Assembly: GCA_036023115.1 (NCBI GenBank)
Contig: JAYKKT010000064.1
Location: 5,364,001-5,428,000 of the forward strand
Direction: 5' to 3'
DNA from: Brasenia schreberi
Taxonomy: Eukaryota; Streptophyta; Magnoliopsida; Nymphaeales; Cabombaceae
Length of the DNA stretch: 64,000 bases
The position numbers and the translations under genes were made by a program. How positions within the stretch are numbered: the stretch's first letter is position 1; each line of letters starts with the position of its first letter. A model generated the notes under the pieces. It was not told where the DNA came from. It ran no database searches and was given only the letters and a program-made list of their open reading frames with translations. Shown one piece after another: positions 50,801 to 62,475 of the stretch.

Positions 50801-53800
50801 AATACTCACTATAGAACTGATTCACCCCTTTGTCTCCTTGTCTTAGTGGTGACATTTATCATGTAATGTCATCCTATGTGCCACATCACTTTGAACATGG
50901 ATTTCTTTAAGTATTCCCATGTTTCTTTGGCGTTGGTAAAGTCGGTCAAAGTGTCTCAAATGTGATCACTCACATTATTCATAAGAACCCATAAGATCGT
51001 CCTATGACCTCTTTCAAATTCATGTTTTTGTTCTAAAGTAGCATTTATAGAGGGTTTCACCTTCGATCCACTTACATACTTCCACAATCTTTTGAAATAT
51101 AAATAGTTTTTCATTGATTGTGTTCATGTTTTGTAGTTGAAATTTATTAATCGAAAATTGAAATCCTTTTATTCTATTTCTAAGGAGTATAAGCTTTAAA
51201 AGAATGAACTTATTTGGATAAATGCTTGAAGAAGCACGGTAAATCTCCAAATACCTTGAATGGAGACTTCTAGGCTTTGGCATGCTTCCTGAGGCAATGA
51301 CTTTATATATGGTACTTCAACGTGTAATGAAGATGATACTTCCATGTGTTGAATAGAGCAACGGATATCCAATACATGTATATAACTTTATATATAGTAC
51401 TTCAACGTGTAATGAAGATGATACTTCCACGTGTTGAATAAAGCAATGGATATCCAATACATGTATATAATAATCATGAGTCACCAAAGGATGACTATAA
51501 AAAGCTTTAAAAAAGGCTAGAATAATAGAAAATGTACTTAATAATAGCAAATACACTCAAAAGAATGTATATAAATTAACCGAGAAGGATTTTCTTTATT
51601 GAGTATATGGTATGTATTTATAGGGTGAAGAGAAGAGAGAGGAGTGAGGTAACTAGTGGGCAGCCAACTGCCGGCTGCAGAAGATAGCCGTTGCATAGAA
51701 CATAGAACTCAACGGCTAGAAGTGTTACCGTTGGACACCCTGGTGGCCCTGGTGCCAGATGACTCTTACGGCTCGGGTGGTCTTAGAGTGTTTACATGTA
51801 TTTAAACACTTTTATGATGAGAAAAATACAGTAAAATATCCAGATAAATACATGTATTTAACACATTCAAGTGGTGGTTTATGCATTATATAAGGAAGTA
51901 CTTTAATTGGTTGGATCCGTATTATCCCAGGTGTCTTAGGCTGATTAATTCATATTTTAGTTTCTTGGAATGGGAGCTATATGTTTTAGTTTTCCCTACT
52001 TGTATTGCATTTCTACTGACATGTCAGCATGGGTTCACCGAGGCAGGGACCAAGGTGTATTGCTCTATTATTGAATTCTATTTCATTATTAGCCAGTTTG
52101 TGTGTGGGTTTCTCCACTAACAAGCATGTGCCCAGAAATAAGCAAAGGCACCCTCCGGTTGTGTGTGAAAGGCTGTGTTTCTTTTCTGCTCAAAAGTTGA
52201 GGACATGATACATCATTATTTCTGGGCAATGAATAGTCCATCTATCTGTAGCCAGTTTGTTCTCATTTTTTTCTTTAATAAACTTTTGCAGCGACAACCT
52301 TAACTGCCATGCATTTTGTGACTACATTCTTGATGACTGCGGTTCTTAGGTGGATGGGTTACATCCAACCCACTCAGCTACCACGGGTAGAGCTTCTCAA
52401 GTTTGTTGTTTTTGCAAATTGCTCTATTGTTGGCATGAATGTGAGCCTTATGTGGAATTCAGTGGGGTTTTACCAGGTAATTCCGTGAAACTCTAGCTTA
52501 TCTTATGGTGAATATCTGCTGCTTCCATTGTTACATGTGACTGATCTAGTTATTTGGTAATGACGAATTAACTTGCTTAGTGGCTTAATCTGTTGTTACA
52601 GATTGCAAAGCTCAGTATGATTCCAGTTTCTTGTGTTCTGGAAGTTTTCTTCGACAATGTTCGATACTCAAGAGACACCAAGCTCAGTATACTTGTTGTT
52701 CTCCTAGGGGTGGGTGTTTGCACTGTAACTGATGTCAGTGTGAATACCAAGGGCTTTGTTGCAGCTGTCATCGCCGTGTGGAGCACTTCATTGCAACAAT
52801 ATGTAAGTTCTTACAGACTTTATCAAGAGCCATTTCATATAGTCATGGTGCCTTTGAATCATCTCTCTCTGACACAGGCACACACGCACACACACAAGAA
52901 AAGAAAAGGGACAAGGAACTAGTGAAGAAAAGAGGCTGAAAGTAATATGTATGAATTACTATGTCCTTTCCACTGATAGATGTATGAGCTTAAAGATGAA
53001 ATTCCGAGTGCAGTTTGTTAAACATCTCATGACTGGAAACAGCTGTACAGAACCTGGGGATGCACAATGGTGCAGATCAAATGGTTCTTTGAGATATTTT
53101 GTTGGAGCCACCTTAGTTTACCCTGTCAATATATTTTTGTGGCTGCGCTTTTGGAAAAGTGTGAATGCCTTGGAATGTTCTGTTAGCTTAAAAATCCGGT
53201 TCCTGAAGATCATTTATGTGCCTTTTGTTTTCTCAATTGGTTGATGCACTTACTGAAGCAAGAGATGGGTCATAATGTCATTTTCATTGACCTAATTTAA
53301 TATGTTTCACTGCTTTCTGCAAGAATAAATATTATCATATGGACTTACTATTGCAGGAATTTTGACATACTTACCTTTCTGTTTCATAGTATGTGCATTT
53401 CCTACAAAGAAAGTACTCGCTTGGATCCTTCAACCTTTTGGGCCATACTGCCCCATATCAAGCTGGATCACTTCTGCTCGTAGGCCCCTTCTTGGATTAT
53501 TGGTTCACGAAGAAAAGAATTTACATGTATGACTTTAATGTCACATCTGTGGTAAGTAGTTTTATGCAACGATTTCATATTGTTTTCCTTATGCAAGTAA
53601 ATTTCTGGTATTTGTAAGAAAATGAAAGGAAACGAAAAAGGAGCAAGAAAAGATTTGAAAGTGCAATAAATTAGGAATTCAACCGAAGGCTCTATTGTCT
53701 GATCGATGACGTTTCAATGGAAACGCTGCATAAGCATCTTATTTCAGATTTCAGAAGGTTCTTTTAAACCCATTTGGTGTAGGATCTTCTTACTGTTGCC

Positions 53801-54401
53801 TATCCACTATGTGCGTGCCCCTTCCTCATGGGCCACATTTCTTTGATCAGTTGTAAATATGTGATTTTTGAAACTTGTTAAAGCTGGTAACAAGGTTGGT
53901 ATTCATCTGGCTTAGTGAAATCTGCAACAGTTCGAAGAAATAGTTACTCCGGCATTCTCCCTCTTCTCTCTCTCTCTCTTCTCCCTGTGTGTGAGAGAGA
54001 TGCCAAGTCGGTTATGTTCCTTTTGTTCCCTTCCATATGTCGATTTCTTATTTTGTCTGCTTGATTTTACTGTTTCTGTGCAGTTTTTCATAGCCTTGTC
54101 CTGCACGATAGCAGTGGGCACCAACTTAAGTCAGTTCATCTGCATTGGTAGATTCACAGCTGTTTCCTTCCAAGTTCTCGGCCACATGAAAACCGTCCTT
54201 GTTTTGATCTTAGGCTTCTTGTTCTTTGGAAGAGAAGGTCTCAATCTACATGTAGTTTTGGGCATGATCTTAGCAGTGGTTGGAATGGTTTGGTATGGCA
54301 ATGCATCCTCTAAGCCTGGAGGCAAAGAGCGTCGGAGTTATTCTATTCCTGACAAAAGCCAGAAAAATGAAGAAGCAAGTAATGCTGATGAGAAGGTTTA
54401 G
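44824..54401 (+). CDS. UDP-rhamnose/UDP-galactose transporter (URGT5/6 type)
   Basis: These Golgi membrane antiporters bring UDP-rhamnose and UDP-galactose into the lumen in exchange for UMP, for pectin and glycan synthesis. Exons: join(44824..44953, 52292..52476, 52602..52802, 53390..53551, 54084..54401), GT-AG throughout, 996 nt, 331 aa, within the usual family length. The N-terminus [20 protein letters not shown] and the block [20 protein letters not shown] match the Arabidopsis URGT5/URGT6 branch, as recalled from memory. Later blocks include [69 protein letters not shown] and the family motif [19 protein letters not shown] near the C-terminus. About ten hydrophobic segments alternate through the protein. 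The tail after [11 protein letters not shown] is charged and probably cytosolic. Intron 1 is 7.3 kb because of a nested retrotransposon; the other introns are ordinary. Confidence 0.95.
46156..46605 (-). repeat. Copia LTR (3' LTR of the minus-strand element)
   Basis: It is a 450-bp copy that matches 51408-51863 along its length with frequent substitutions, by eye about one in ten. Its outer end reads TATACTGAAG against TGTAATGAAG in the other copy, so the terminal TG has mutated. The inner end is TTAACA. Confidence 0.85.
49163..49985. mobile_element. hAT-type element nested inside the copia element
   Basis: The inverted termini are CAGTGTTGTC on the left and CAGTGTTATC (reverse complement) on the right. 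The flanks ACATAGAG (49155-49162) and ACGTAGAG (49986-49993) give an 8-bp duplication with one mismatch. Subterminal hairpins are visible: GTATCGT...ACGATAC near 49191-49212 and CGCAC...GTGCG near 49955-49970. The 823-bp interior carries no recognisable transposase, so it is non-autonomous. T-rich runs sit just inside both ends. Confidence 0.75.
51323..51863 (-). repeat. Copia LTR (5' LTR of the minus-strand element) with 85-bp duplication
   Basis: The LTR proper runs from 51408 (TGTAATGAAG) to 51863 (TTAACA). The first 85 bp, starting in the flanking internal sequence CTTTATATAT, occur twice (about 51301-51385 and 51386-51470), so the LTR/internal border is duplicated. The two units differ at only a few positions. 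Confidence 0.8.
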
Positions 54402-55596
54402 GGACTCGGCAATGCTATTGTTTTCTGGCACTTGTGTGATGGCATGCCGATCTCTTCCAAATCCTAACTTCAAGTATGTCACATGTTTTCCAACGATCCC
54501 TTTTGTAGGTTTTGCTTCGTCTTCTTTAGTCATTTACAGTTTTATTGAGGATTACAGATTGATTACATTCTGATTCCCACAGAATCACTCTGTTCTCATT
54601 ATAAAGAAAAAATCTGTTTATTTTGTTGTTAAGATAGGAGCCCAGTTGGTAAAGGACTAGTTCTTTCATCTGAAAATTTCTCGTTATTGGAGTTCAAATT
54701 TCTGATATGTTCTATTAATTTATTGAAAATTACAGTTCACTCTTGATATTTATGTTAAACACATTCAGTGTAGCAGCATTAGCTTTCATATTTCGTTATT
54801 GCTTGAAAAATGTGTGAGACACTCTTGTTTCTCATCATATCTTATTAGGTGCTCTCTATATTGATATCCTTGGTTCCATCTATTTACTCGATAAACTATC
54901 GTTAGGTGTTAAATGTTAAGTTGCTTTGCGCAGGTAATTGCACTAAAATATATCCAAAATGTGTATCCAACTTGTTCAATTAAAGTGGAAGATTAGATTG
55001 CACAAGAAGCAATAGTTGACCTTCCTAGGAGGTTGACTCACAAGGTGAAGGTTATGGGGGACTTCGGCGTCCCCATGTGCCATAGAAAAAGGGAAAGATC
55101 AGATTGGATCTGGTCTAGCTGAGGTTAGATTGACTTCCCAATTGTTCAAGCATTATTAATAAAACGCATTAAAGAACTAAAATTTGTCAACAGAAGGGTT
55201 CTGAAAACTTTGATTGCATTGTTCGTGAAGATATTCCTTGTTCAACCTTGGCTGGTTTTGGACCATGCAAGGGTCAACTGCAGATTGGTCTCGCGTCGCC
55301 TGAGCTTAGGCGGCTTAGACATAACTGAGGTGCGTGCTGGGCTCGTCGAAGTATTTGTTGCATTGAGACGCCATTTTTTGATTTGGCGTTCCTTTAGGTG
55401 AAAGTTGTAGACTGATCGACCGGTAGCCAAATCGGTGGTCAGTGTAACGTTTCTCAGTGAGGAACCACCAGTGGTCACCCTTACAGAGACCCCCAGGTCT
55501 TCACATAACAGTCCCAAATTCTGGAACACAATTTGTGGAGCCCAGAATAGCAGATTGAAAGAAAAAGCCAATCAACGGAAGCATCTAGAAGCACCT

Positions 55597-55700
55597 AGGG
55601 CATTGGCTCAACTGGCAGTGTTCTCTGACTCCCTCACTGCAGGTGGGAAGTTTGATTCTCAGCAGGGTGCATGTGTGAGTGACTATTACTCTTGTTTGTT
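55597..55700 (+). repeat. SINE-like element, family B copy 2
   Basis: CATTGGCTCAACTGGCAGTG begins a tRNA-like head, followed by CCTCACTGCAGGTGGGAAG, the box-B-like GTTTGATTCTC and GGTGCATGTGTGAGTGA. It matches the copy at 43690-43800 in order. Confidence 0.5.
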
Positions 55701-56334
55701 TGATTTATGGTACCAGATACCAGACCCAGCGTACCCATTGTGCAGAACCTGGCCTCGCAGGAACCTATCAAATGCAGTTGCCTCGAGAACTTCTTCATTC
55801 GATCTTCAATGGTTGCCATTCTCGCTGCAAATGCCGGCCATGAATGAAGAAGAGTTAATAGCTGCCTCCATTTCCTAAACTTCTATTCAAGTGCATTCAA
55901 ACCCAAAAGCTCTAACAAGTTGTCAATATTTTAACTTATCACAAAGGAAAGTCAGTTTGCCGAAGTTCTTAAATATTGAAAACACCGAAACTAGACGACA
56001 GGAAAAATGAGCGGCATACTCCCAGCGCTATTAACAGCAGAAAGGAATATACCAAAGAAAACCCTGAATGGGTTGTAGTGCCTAAAGATAAAGTAAAACT
56101 TTGGATGACTCGATGTGAAGAGGGTGATGGCCGCAGGAGAGTTACCATTTTGCATTAAAGTTGTATGATACCAATGTGGTATATGCAGTTACGTAAGTGA
56201 CATCGATTCAGGAGCGTGGATCGTGCTGATAAATACTGATATAAGAATAAGATAATATGGTATTAACATGGAGTGAAGTCCAATAAATAACTTGAAAGGA
56301 CATCCTTGTTGCATTGTTAATAATTGAGGTGATA

Positions 56335-56673
56335 AGATGAAAAACATTAAATGTAAAATACAAAAGTAACGGTATCTTTAATTAAAATATTTACCATTGA
56401 TTATGTCAATCAAATTGTAAATTTTTTTTAGTAGATTTAAGCATTTTTAGGGTTTGAGCATTTATCACTCTATATATATAGAGTGAGGTAAATGTTGAGA
56501 TTTCATCCGTCTTTAAATCTACTTCATCATTTCAATTGTTTGATCTTTGAGATGAATGGTTGAAGAGGTAAAACAAAAAAACACTTAAATATAAAAGTAC
56601 TTTTAATTCAAATCTCTAATTTTGATCATGCCAATCAAATTGCGAAAATGTTTGAGTAGATTTGAGGAGTTTG

Positions 56674-56730
<57 letters not shown>

Positions 56731-56735
56731 GAGAT
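56335..56735. repeat. Recurrent AT-rich repeat, copy 5 (tandem) with (CA)n-(TA)n
   Basis: The first part (56385-56420) carries AATATTTACCATTGATTATG inverted relative to copy 2. The second part (56530-56650) carries CAATTGTTTGATCTTTGAG and GAATGGTTGAAGAGGTAAA as in copy 1, then the inverted copy-2 block TTTTGATCATGCCAATCAAA. It ends in a long (CA)n followed by (TA)n. Confidence 0.5.
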
Positions 56736-58600
56736 TGAATAGTGAAACTTTCTATACATGCTCATATTTTAATTTTGAGAGATGAGTGTAATAAAGGTAT
56801 TGTTTATATTTTTTCAAAATATCATTATAATGACTTAAGTGTGCGCATGAGTATACATGTACCTGAGATCGCAAGATCTAGTTTTCATATATATATATAT
56901 ATATATATAGTGCACCAATGAAAGCCATGCAAGTTCTTTGGATCAAATTCTGTCTTGATACACAAATATTATCATGTCGTATGATGGCATATAATACATG
57001 CCATTGGATTATCGCTGTTAAATGGGCTTGGCTATTGTAGATTTTGCTGATGCACTGCCAGATTTTTACCTTATTTTCATTTCATGCTAAGTACTACCTT
57101 TCTGTTCTTTTGCTGTTATAGACCTCAAACTTTTGATAATTAACAAAGAATGAACTACGATTATCTCGACTTTCTTATTCAAGCGTATGTGTACTTTAGG
57201 GTGCCAAATGTATCAGCTACTCCATATTTAAGTTGCAAATAGTAGTTGCATTATATAATTCAGGGATATATTTCTCAATGGCAATAAATTCATTGTGGTT
57301 AAAGAAATTCATATCTGCATAGGAATGTATAAATCCGAGATTTTGTTCAGCCACTGAATTTTAGAGGGGAAAGGTTCTAAATTTTAATGGTTCAAAAGTC
57401 AATTGACTAATCCAAGTACATGGAGTTGATCTGTACTGTTAGGTTTGATCAGAACAACACTTAACATGTCAAATGGAAAAGGGATTTCATGGAAGGGTCG
57501 CACCCATTCGCGCGACTCGCCGGTTTTTCTCAACTATGTCCTTTCTTTAGCCAGACCATAATGTGTCATTGCTGTCGATAAATTTTAATTTAGACGCTAG
57601 CTTCATTTTACAGATTCTGTTCATAATTGATAGAATCTGTTTCTCGAGATCTGCTCTACATGCTGGGGAAATGGCAATTGCATAAACCATTAATCGCCAA
57701 CAATCTAAGAATTATTAAGCAAGTGGATCAATTTTGTTTAAGGCACCTTATTTTCTGGGATTTCCTATTTTTAAGACCAATATCAACAAGTAAAGCCTTC
57801 TGCTGTCACAGCAGTTGAGCTTGAACTACTATTGCTGTAGGCGACAATCTGTGCTGTGGTTTAAAATTGTTCCAGTAAAGTGAAATAAAGTGATTAGGGA
57901 TCTAATGGAGTACAGGCAAGCTCTACTCGACTTGTTAAGGAAATACTCGGTTCGAGATCGAAAAGATTTTTTAAACTGAAAGGTCAGTCATTATCATATC
58001 AATGGGAAACCAGTGATCAAAGCATGCAGGGAGATCAAATAATTCATATAAGCATGGCATCCATGACCAGCCATAAAAGCTCGTTAAGATTTCCACTTTG
58101 CAGATCACACAAAGTTGATGTAATCCCTGTGGAATTAATTCTCAACTTCCTTGGACTGATTGTTGCAGTCAAATGGATTCCAGAGACTAACTCAAACTTC
58201 AATTGCTTCGATTTATCGCGGATTTGCATCATCAATACGTCATGGATGTAGCCATCTTTCCCTCTTTCCCACCTGAAATATATTGAACTTTTAAAGAAGA
58301 AACACTACTGAAGAGCTGCAAATGGTATTCACCAGTGTGTTACAGGGATGCGGATGAAAGAAGAATCTGCCTGTGGAAGAGGACGGAGCCACAATGACTG
58401 CGGGTACGTACAGTCGAGAGGCTTATGCCTACGCTCCATCCTTTCTGCAAGGGAACTAAAATACCTTGCTTAGGTTACGTATCCTAGAAAAGTGCATTAC
58501 TACCAGCATTGCTTGGCAATCCATCGAGTGGTCATGTTGAGTTATCTTGGACAACAAAGCGTCATTGAGATTATGCAATGCAAAACCCTGTGTGTGTGTG

Positions 58601-58601
58601 T

Positions 58602-58640
<39 letters not shown>
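58601..58640. repeat. (GA)n microsatellite
   Basis: A run of about 20 GA units preceded by a short (GT)n tract. Confidence 0.9.
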
Positions 58641-58645
<5 letters not shown>

Positions 58646-58669
58646 ATACACCTAAGGCAAACATTAGTT

Positions 58670-58790
58670 CACCAAACTCCGTAAACCCTTCTTCAGTCCT
58701 GCTAGAGGAAGAAAGAAACCCCCTTCTTCACCAAACTCCGCAAACCCTTCTTCATCAAACTCCGCAAACCCTTCTTCTTTCCTGCTATAG
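58670..58790. repeat. Minisatellite, CCAAACTCCGCAAACCCTTC type
   Basis: Three to four imperfect copies of a roughly 21-24-bp unit of the form CA(C/T)CAAACTCCG(C/T)AAACCCTTCTT lie in this stretch. Two of the copies are also followed by TTTCCTGCTA or AGTCCTGCTA, so a longer block was duplicated as well. Confidence 0.7.
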
Positions 58791-59224
58791 GATCATTTTA
58801 GGCAGCAGATTTGTCGACTGTGGTTAGAAGTTTCAAGCCCCTGACCTCAAAGCAGAATGCGTCCCTTTGTGAGTGCTTTCTACCGCTATTCGAGAAGATA
58901 ATGGCTCGTGCGGCCTGTGGCAAGCAAGGCTACATTCGGAAGCTGGGTTGTGCTGCAATATGCTGAAAAAAAGGGGGAAGATAATGAATACTACCCATCA
59001 GAGAAGCACTCCTTGCTACAATCGACACTCTCAGAAGATATCCATGGTCGCCTTGTTAGTGGGATTCGACGGCTACCACTTGAAAGCTTTTGACTCTTCA
59101 AATATAGATCAAGGTTCCTCAACAAGATACAAGCAAAACGAGAAGATTGGAAGCATAATATGATAGCAAGATGGTAGAGCATCGAGGTCTTGTTAATTCG
59201 GCTCTTTTTCCGGTTTCTCAAATG

Positions 59225-61299
59225 TCAATAGTTCCCATTTCCTTCTTCGGTGATCGACGGAGAGATGGAATTGCGAGAATGATCCCAGTCCTCGCGCAGC
59301 GGCGATTGCTCCGCCCGGATATCCTCGATCATCTTCGTCACTTGGCCCATGCTCGGCCTCGCCTCCGTCTGCGCCGCCACGCACGCCAAAGCGATCTGCA
59401 ACATGGCCACCAGCTCCTCCTCTATGTTCTTGTATCTCAGCAGCTCCACATCAAAGACCTCCGCCGTCCATTCCTCCTTCACTATCGACTGCACCCACTT
59501 CGGCAGGTCGATTCCCACCTCCGTCGGCTGTGCATTCTTCTGTGCCGGGGCGCGGCCGGTGAGCAACTCCAGCAGCAGGACGCCGAAGCTGTACACGTCC
59601 GACTTATGGGATAGCTTCTTTGTCTCCTTCTGCTCCGGCGCCATGTACCCGGTGAGCCTCGTCGTCGCCTGCACGGGGTTCAGTAGCAGAGCCAGGCCGA
59701 AATCGGAGACGCACGCGATCCCGTTCTTGTCCAGCAGGATGTTGGACGATTTTACGTTGCCGTGCGGAATTCCGGCCGACGCGTACTCTTCATGTATCCG
59801 TGCCAACCCCCGTGCCGCTTCTAGTGCTAAACTTATCCTCTTCGCCCAGTCCAATGGCGTCCTTCCCGGACCACGGTTGCCTACACACACAGAGAGTAAG
59901 AAAAGCACTCGTTTAACCAGAAAATGGATTCCAAAGAAGGAAGGGGAGTACCGTGCAGAAGGGAGTAGAGGGTGCCATTGGGGAGGTAGTCGTAGACGAG
60001 AAGTTTCTCATCTTTGGCGTAGTAATAGGCTTTCAGTCTGACGATGTTGGGGTGGCGCATTCGTCCGATCAAATCCATGTATTGCTCAAACTCTTTCCGG
60101 GTGGATGGGTGAGCCTCCTTCAGCCGCTTCACTGCCACCACTGAACCATCTTCCAAAATGGCCTTGTAAACCGTTCCCAAGCTCCCCTTTCCCAGCATCT
60201 CCGCCGACGCTCGGAGAAGATCCTCCAGAGCGAAATGCTTCCTCCAGTCGAAAAACACGAGCTTGCTCCTCTCCGCCATCTCTCCAGTCTCCGACGGCGG
60301 CGTCTGATCATAGCCATTGTTGAATGACGACTCTCCCCTAGCGTTCTTCTCCACAATGTCGGCGTTACCCTGCTTCGACCGGTACCTCCCGCAGTAGCAC
60401 GCCCATAAAAGAAGCACCAAGAAAAGAAACACGGCCGCGTCGCCGACGGCAATGCCGACAATGGTGCCTGTGCTCAACCCTCCTCTGGTCTTATTGGCCT
60501 TCTGGTCGGACGCAGCCGATCCAGGCATGGCCCCAGGATTCGAAGGCACGACGTTTGGCTGCGACGAAAGAGACGGTGTTGGCTTGGTGAAGAAGCAATG
60601 GGGGAGTGGAGGATTCTGGCCGCAGAGGTGGGAATTGCCGGAGAAGAAAACTAGTCCGAACTTCCTCACCATGGGCTCGGGTATCTCTCCGTAGAACTCA
60701 TTGTTGGACAGGTTGAGCTCTCTGAGGAGCACCAACGTAGTGGAGAAGTCGGGAATGGGCCCGGAGAGGACATTGTTCTGCAGCCTGAGAGTGACGAGGC
60801 GAGTGATTTTGAAGAACCCACTGGGTATCTCACCGCGAAGGTTGTTGTTTGAAAGGTCGATCCTCAGGAGGCGATTCAGCGACGAGATGTCGCCGGGGAT
60901 CTCGCCGGAGAACTCATTGCCGGAGAGGTAGACGAACTTAAGGTTGGTGCAGGCGCAGAGCGACGAGAGGGAACCGTTGAGTCGATTTCCGTGCAAGTCG
61001 AGATATTGAAGTTGGTCTAACGAACGAAGCGAGTCGATGGGGCCGCGGAGGTCGAGGGAAGCGAGGGAGAGTGCGGTGACTCTGCCGCCCATGCAGTGAA
61101 CGCTCTCCCATCCGCCGGAGCAAGCGTCGCCAGTCGTCCAGTTAAGCCGGAGGTTGCCGTGGGTGTCCGTCTGCAACATGAAGCTGATGAGACTCTCGGT
61201 GTCATTAGTGGCGGTGGCATTGACGATAACGACGGTGCGTAACAGAAGAAGCAAGAGAAGAGAAGCAAATGAAGAGGAAGAAGCAAAGTTGGGGGCCAT
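59225..61299 (-). CDS. PXC1: LRR receptor-like kinase, PXC1 type
   Basis: PXC1 is a plasma-membrane LRR kinase of Arabidopsis linked to secondary-wall formation in vascular tissue. Exons: complement(join(59225..59880, 59952..61299)), GT-AG, 2,004 nt, 667 aa (Arabidopsis protein about 670). Residues 1-30 are a signal peptide with a Leu run; about five LRRs lie in residues 73-210; a Pro/Ser-rich stretch and a membrane segment at about 278-303 follow. The kinase domain starts near 355: Gly loop GKGSLG (370-375), Lys391 in VAVKRLK, HGN (489-491) in place of HRD, and DFG (509-511). The intron splits the Gly codon of SLLHG|NRGPGR, as PXC1-like genes do. [20 protein letters not shown] and the tail SRNSISPS are typical. 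I chose the Met at 61299 because the signal peptide follows directly; an in-frame ATG at 61353 would place 18 charged residues before it. Confidence 0.93.
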
Positions 61300-61426
61300 C
61301 AATGCTTTGGAGAAAGGGAGAAGTTTTCGTTTTAGAAGTAGGAGAGAGCGCAAAACACCATGATGGAAAGCATGCTCCTTTCAATCATTCTCTCTCTACC
61401 TCTCTCTCTCTCTGGAGCTCCCTGCT

Positions 61427-61433
61427 TTTTATA
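61427..61433 (-). promoter_or_regulatory. TATA box of the PXC1-type gene
   Basis: On the minus strand TATAAAA lies about 130 bp upstream of the ATG at 61299, followed by a GA-rich leader (61381-61412 on plus is CT-rich). This gives a plausible leader of about 100 nt. Confidence 0.6.
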
Positions 61434-62375
61434 TGCTTGTGGTGGTCTCATGATTCTAAGATGATGGTGCCCATAGCGTCTTCTCTTTTTGTTAACCTTA
61501 AGTCAAGCAGAGAGAGAATCATCTTCCGGCCATGAACGAAGAATCGTACAAATAGATGCATAATAAACCTTATAAACATTCCTCGATCAATAACAGTGAC
61601 GAATAAGCAAAAACAATAATCAAATAAACAGATGATGTACCTTAATAAAATGAGCGTCCCACTATACACTAAGTTGAGGTAAGAGAATAGAGAGCATGAA
61701 CGGAGAGTGTCATGCAAGTGCGGATGAGGGTGTTCTAATCTTTTCTTTATAGGTATGGTCATCAATCACGGATCAATCCAAATAATGTACATTAATTGTT
61801 TCTCCTAAATTACATCAAAAAAATTTCATACAAAAACGTAAACAGAAGACGTGGCTAGCATGAACTCTCAAACCCCTTTTAACTATCAACTATAAAAATA
61901 CATATGAGTTTTTCTCATTATTAATCAATTAAATATTAAAAATATTAAATATAAACTAAATATTATTAATACATATAAATTTAATTAATCCAACTTCATT
62001 AACATTAAAACCAACCGAACATAGATATAGCCTGTTTAGTTTCGTTATCGCTTTTCTCTGCAAAGTAAAAAAGCAAGGAAGCATAACAGCAACTGACTGG
62101 CGTGATCAGGAGTTGAGAAATTGCTCTCACTCGCTAGTTGTCCGTGTAATATTTGGAGAGAGAGAGCAGGGCACATCTCCCGAAGGCGGAAAATGTAGTT
62201 TGAAGTTCGAAAATGGCGTCGTAGTGGGGACATCCGAATCTCCCTAATTATGAACCAACAATGACGGATTATAATCACCAAAAACATGTTCAAGCGAATA
62301 TAAATATAGCAGCAGCCTTGCAAATATAGCACGAAGATAGCTTTTTGCTTTGCTAGAAAAGCAACAAACGCAGAA

Positions 62376-62475
62376 AGGGCAATACCTGGTTCGGTTCACA
62401 AATAGAACGTCATAAGTTCGATTCTGGGGAGTGCATTGGCTTCACCCTCTCCATTCTACCCTTCTCAAAAAAAAA
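62376..62475 (+). repeat. SINE-like element with oligo-A tail
   Basis: GCAATACCTGGTTCGGTTCA is followed by the box-B-like AAGTTCGATTCTGG and then by CTTCTCAAAAAAAAAAAAG. The head has tRNA-like spacing and the tail is A-rich. Confidence 0.45.

Larger units (their letters stand above)
46151..51868 (-). mobile_element. Ty1/copia LTR retrotransposon in URGT-type intron 1
   Basis: The element is flanked by a perfect 5-bp duplication CATTC (46151-46155 and 51864-51868). Coding remnants lie on the minus strand: a gag-like region (about 51280-50500), a protease-like DASFHMT (near 50260), an integrase core with [20 protein letters not shown] (48919-48593), reverse transcriptase with [16 protein letters not shown] and the catalytic YVDDM (near 47511-47522), and [17 protein letters not shown] and later blocks (47400-46860). 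PR-INT-RT-RH order marks copia. All frames are broken, so it is dead. A polypurine tract TTGAGGGGG abuts the left LTR on the minus strand. It is antisense to the host gene. Confidence 0.92.
54402..59224. other. Intergenic region between URGT-type and PXC1-type genes
   Basis: No gene could be supported. It holds a SINE-like piece (54640-54715), SINE family B copy 2 (55597-55700), the recurrent AT-rich repeat (56335-56680), microsatellites (56677-56731, 56887-56910, 58601-58640) and a minisatellite (58670-58790). ORFs such as 58024-58251 and 55435-55878 have no family resemblance and no splice support. Confidence 0.6.

Noticed and set aside
57600..58260. Possible gene in the open frames at 57627-57818 and 58024-58251
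   Set aside because: Short, without recognisable domains or splice continuity; nothing beyond openness supports them.
59349..60041. 230-codon frame antisense to the PXC1-type kinase
   Set aside because: It overlaps the strongly conserved kinase exon on the other strand and crosses its intron; GC-rich antisense openness explains it.
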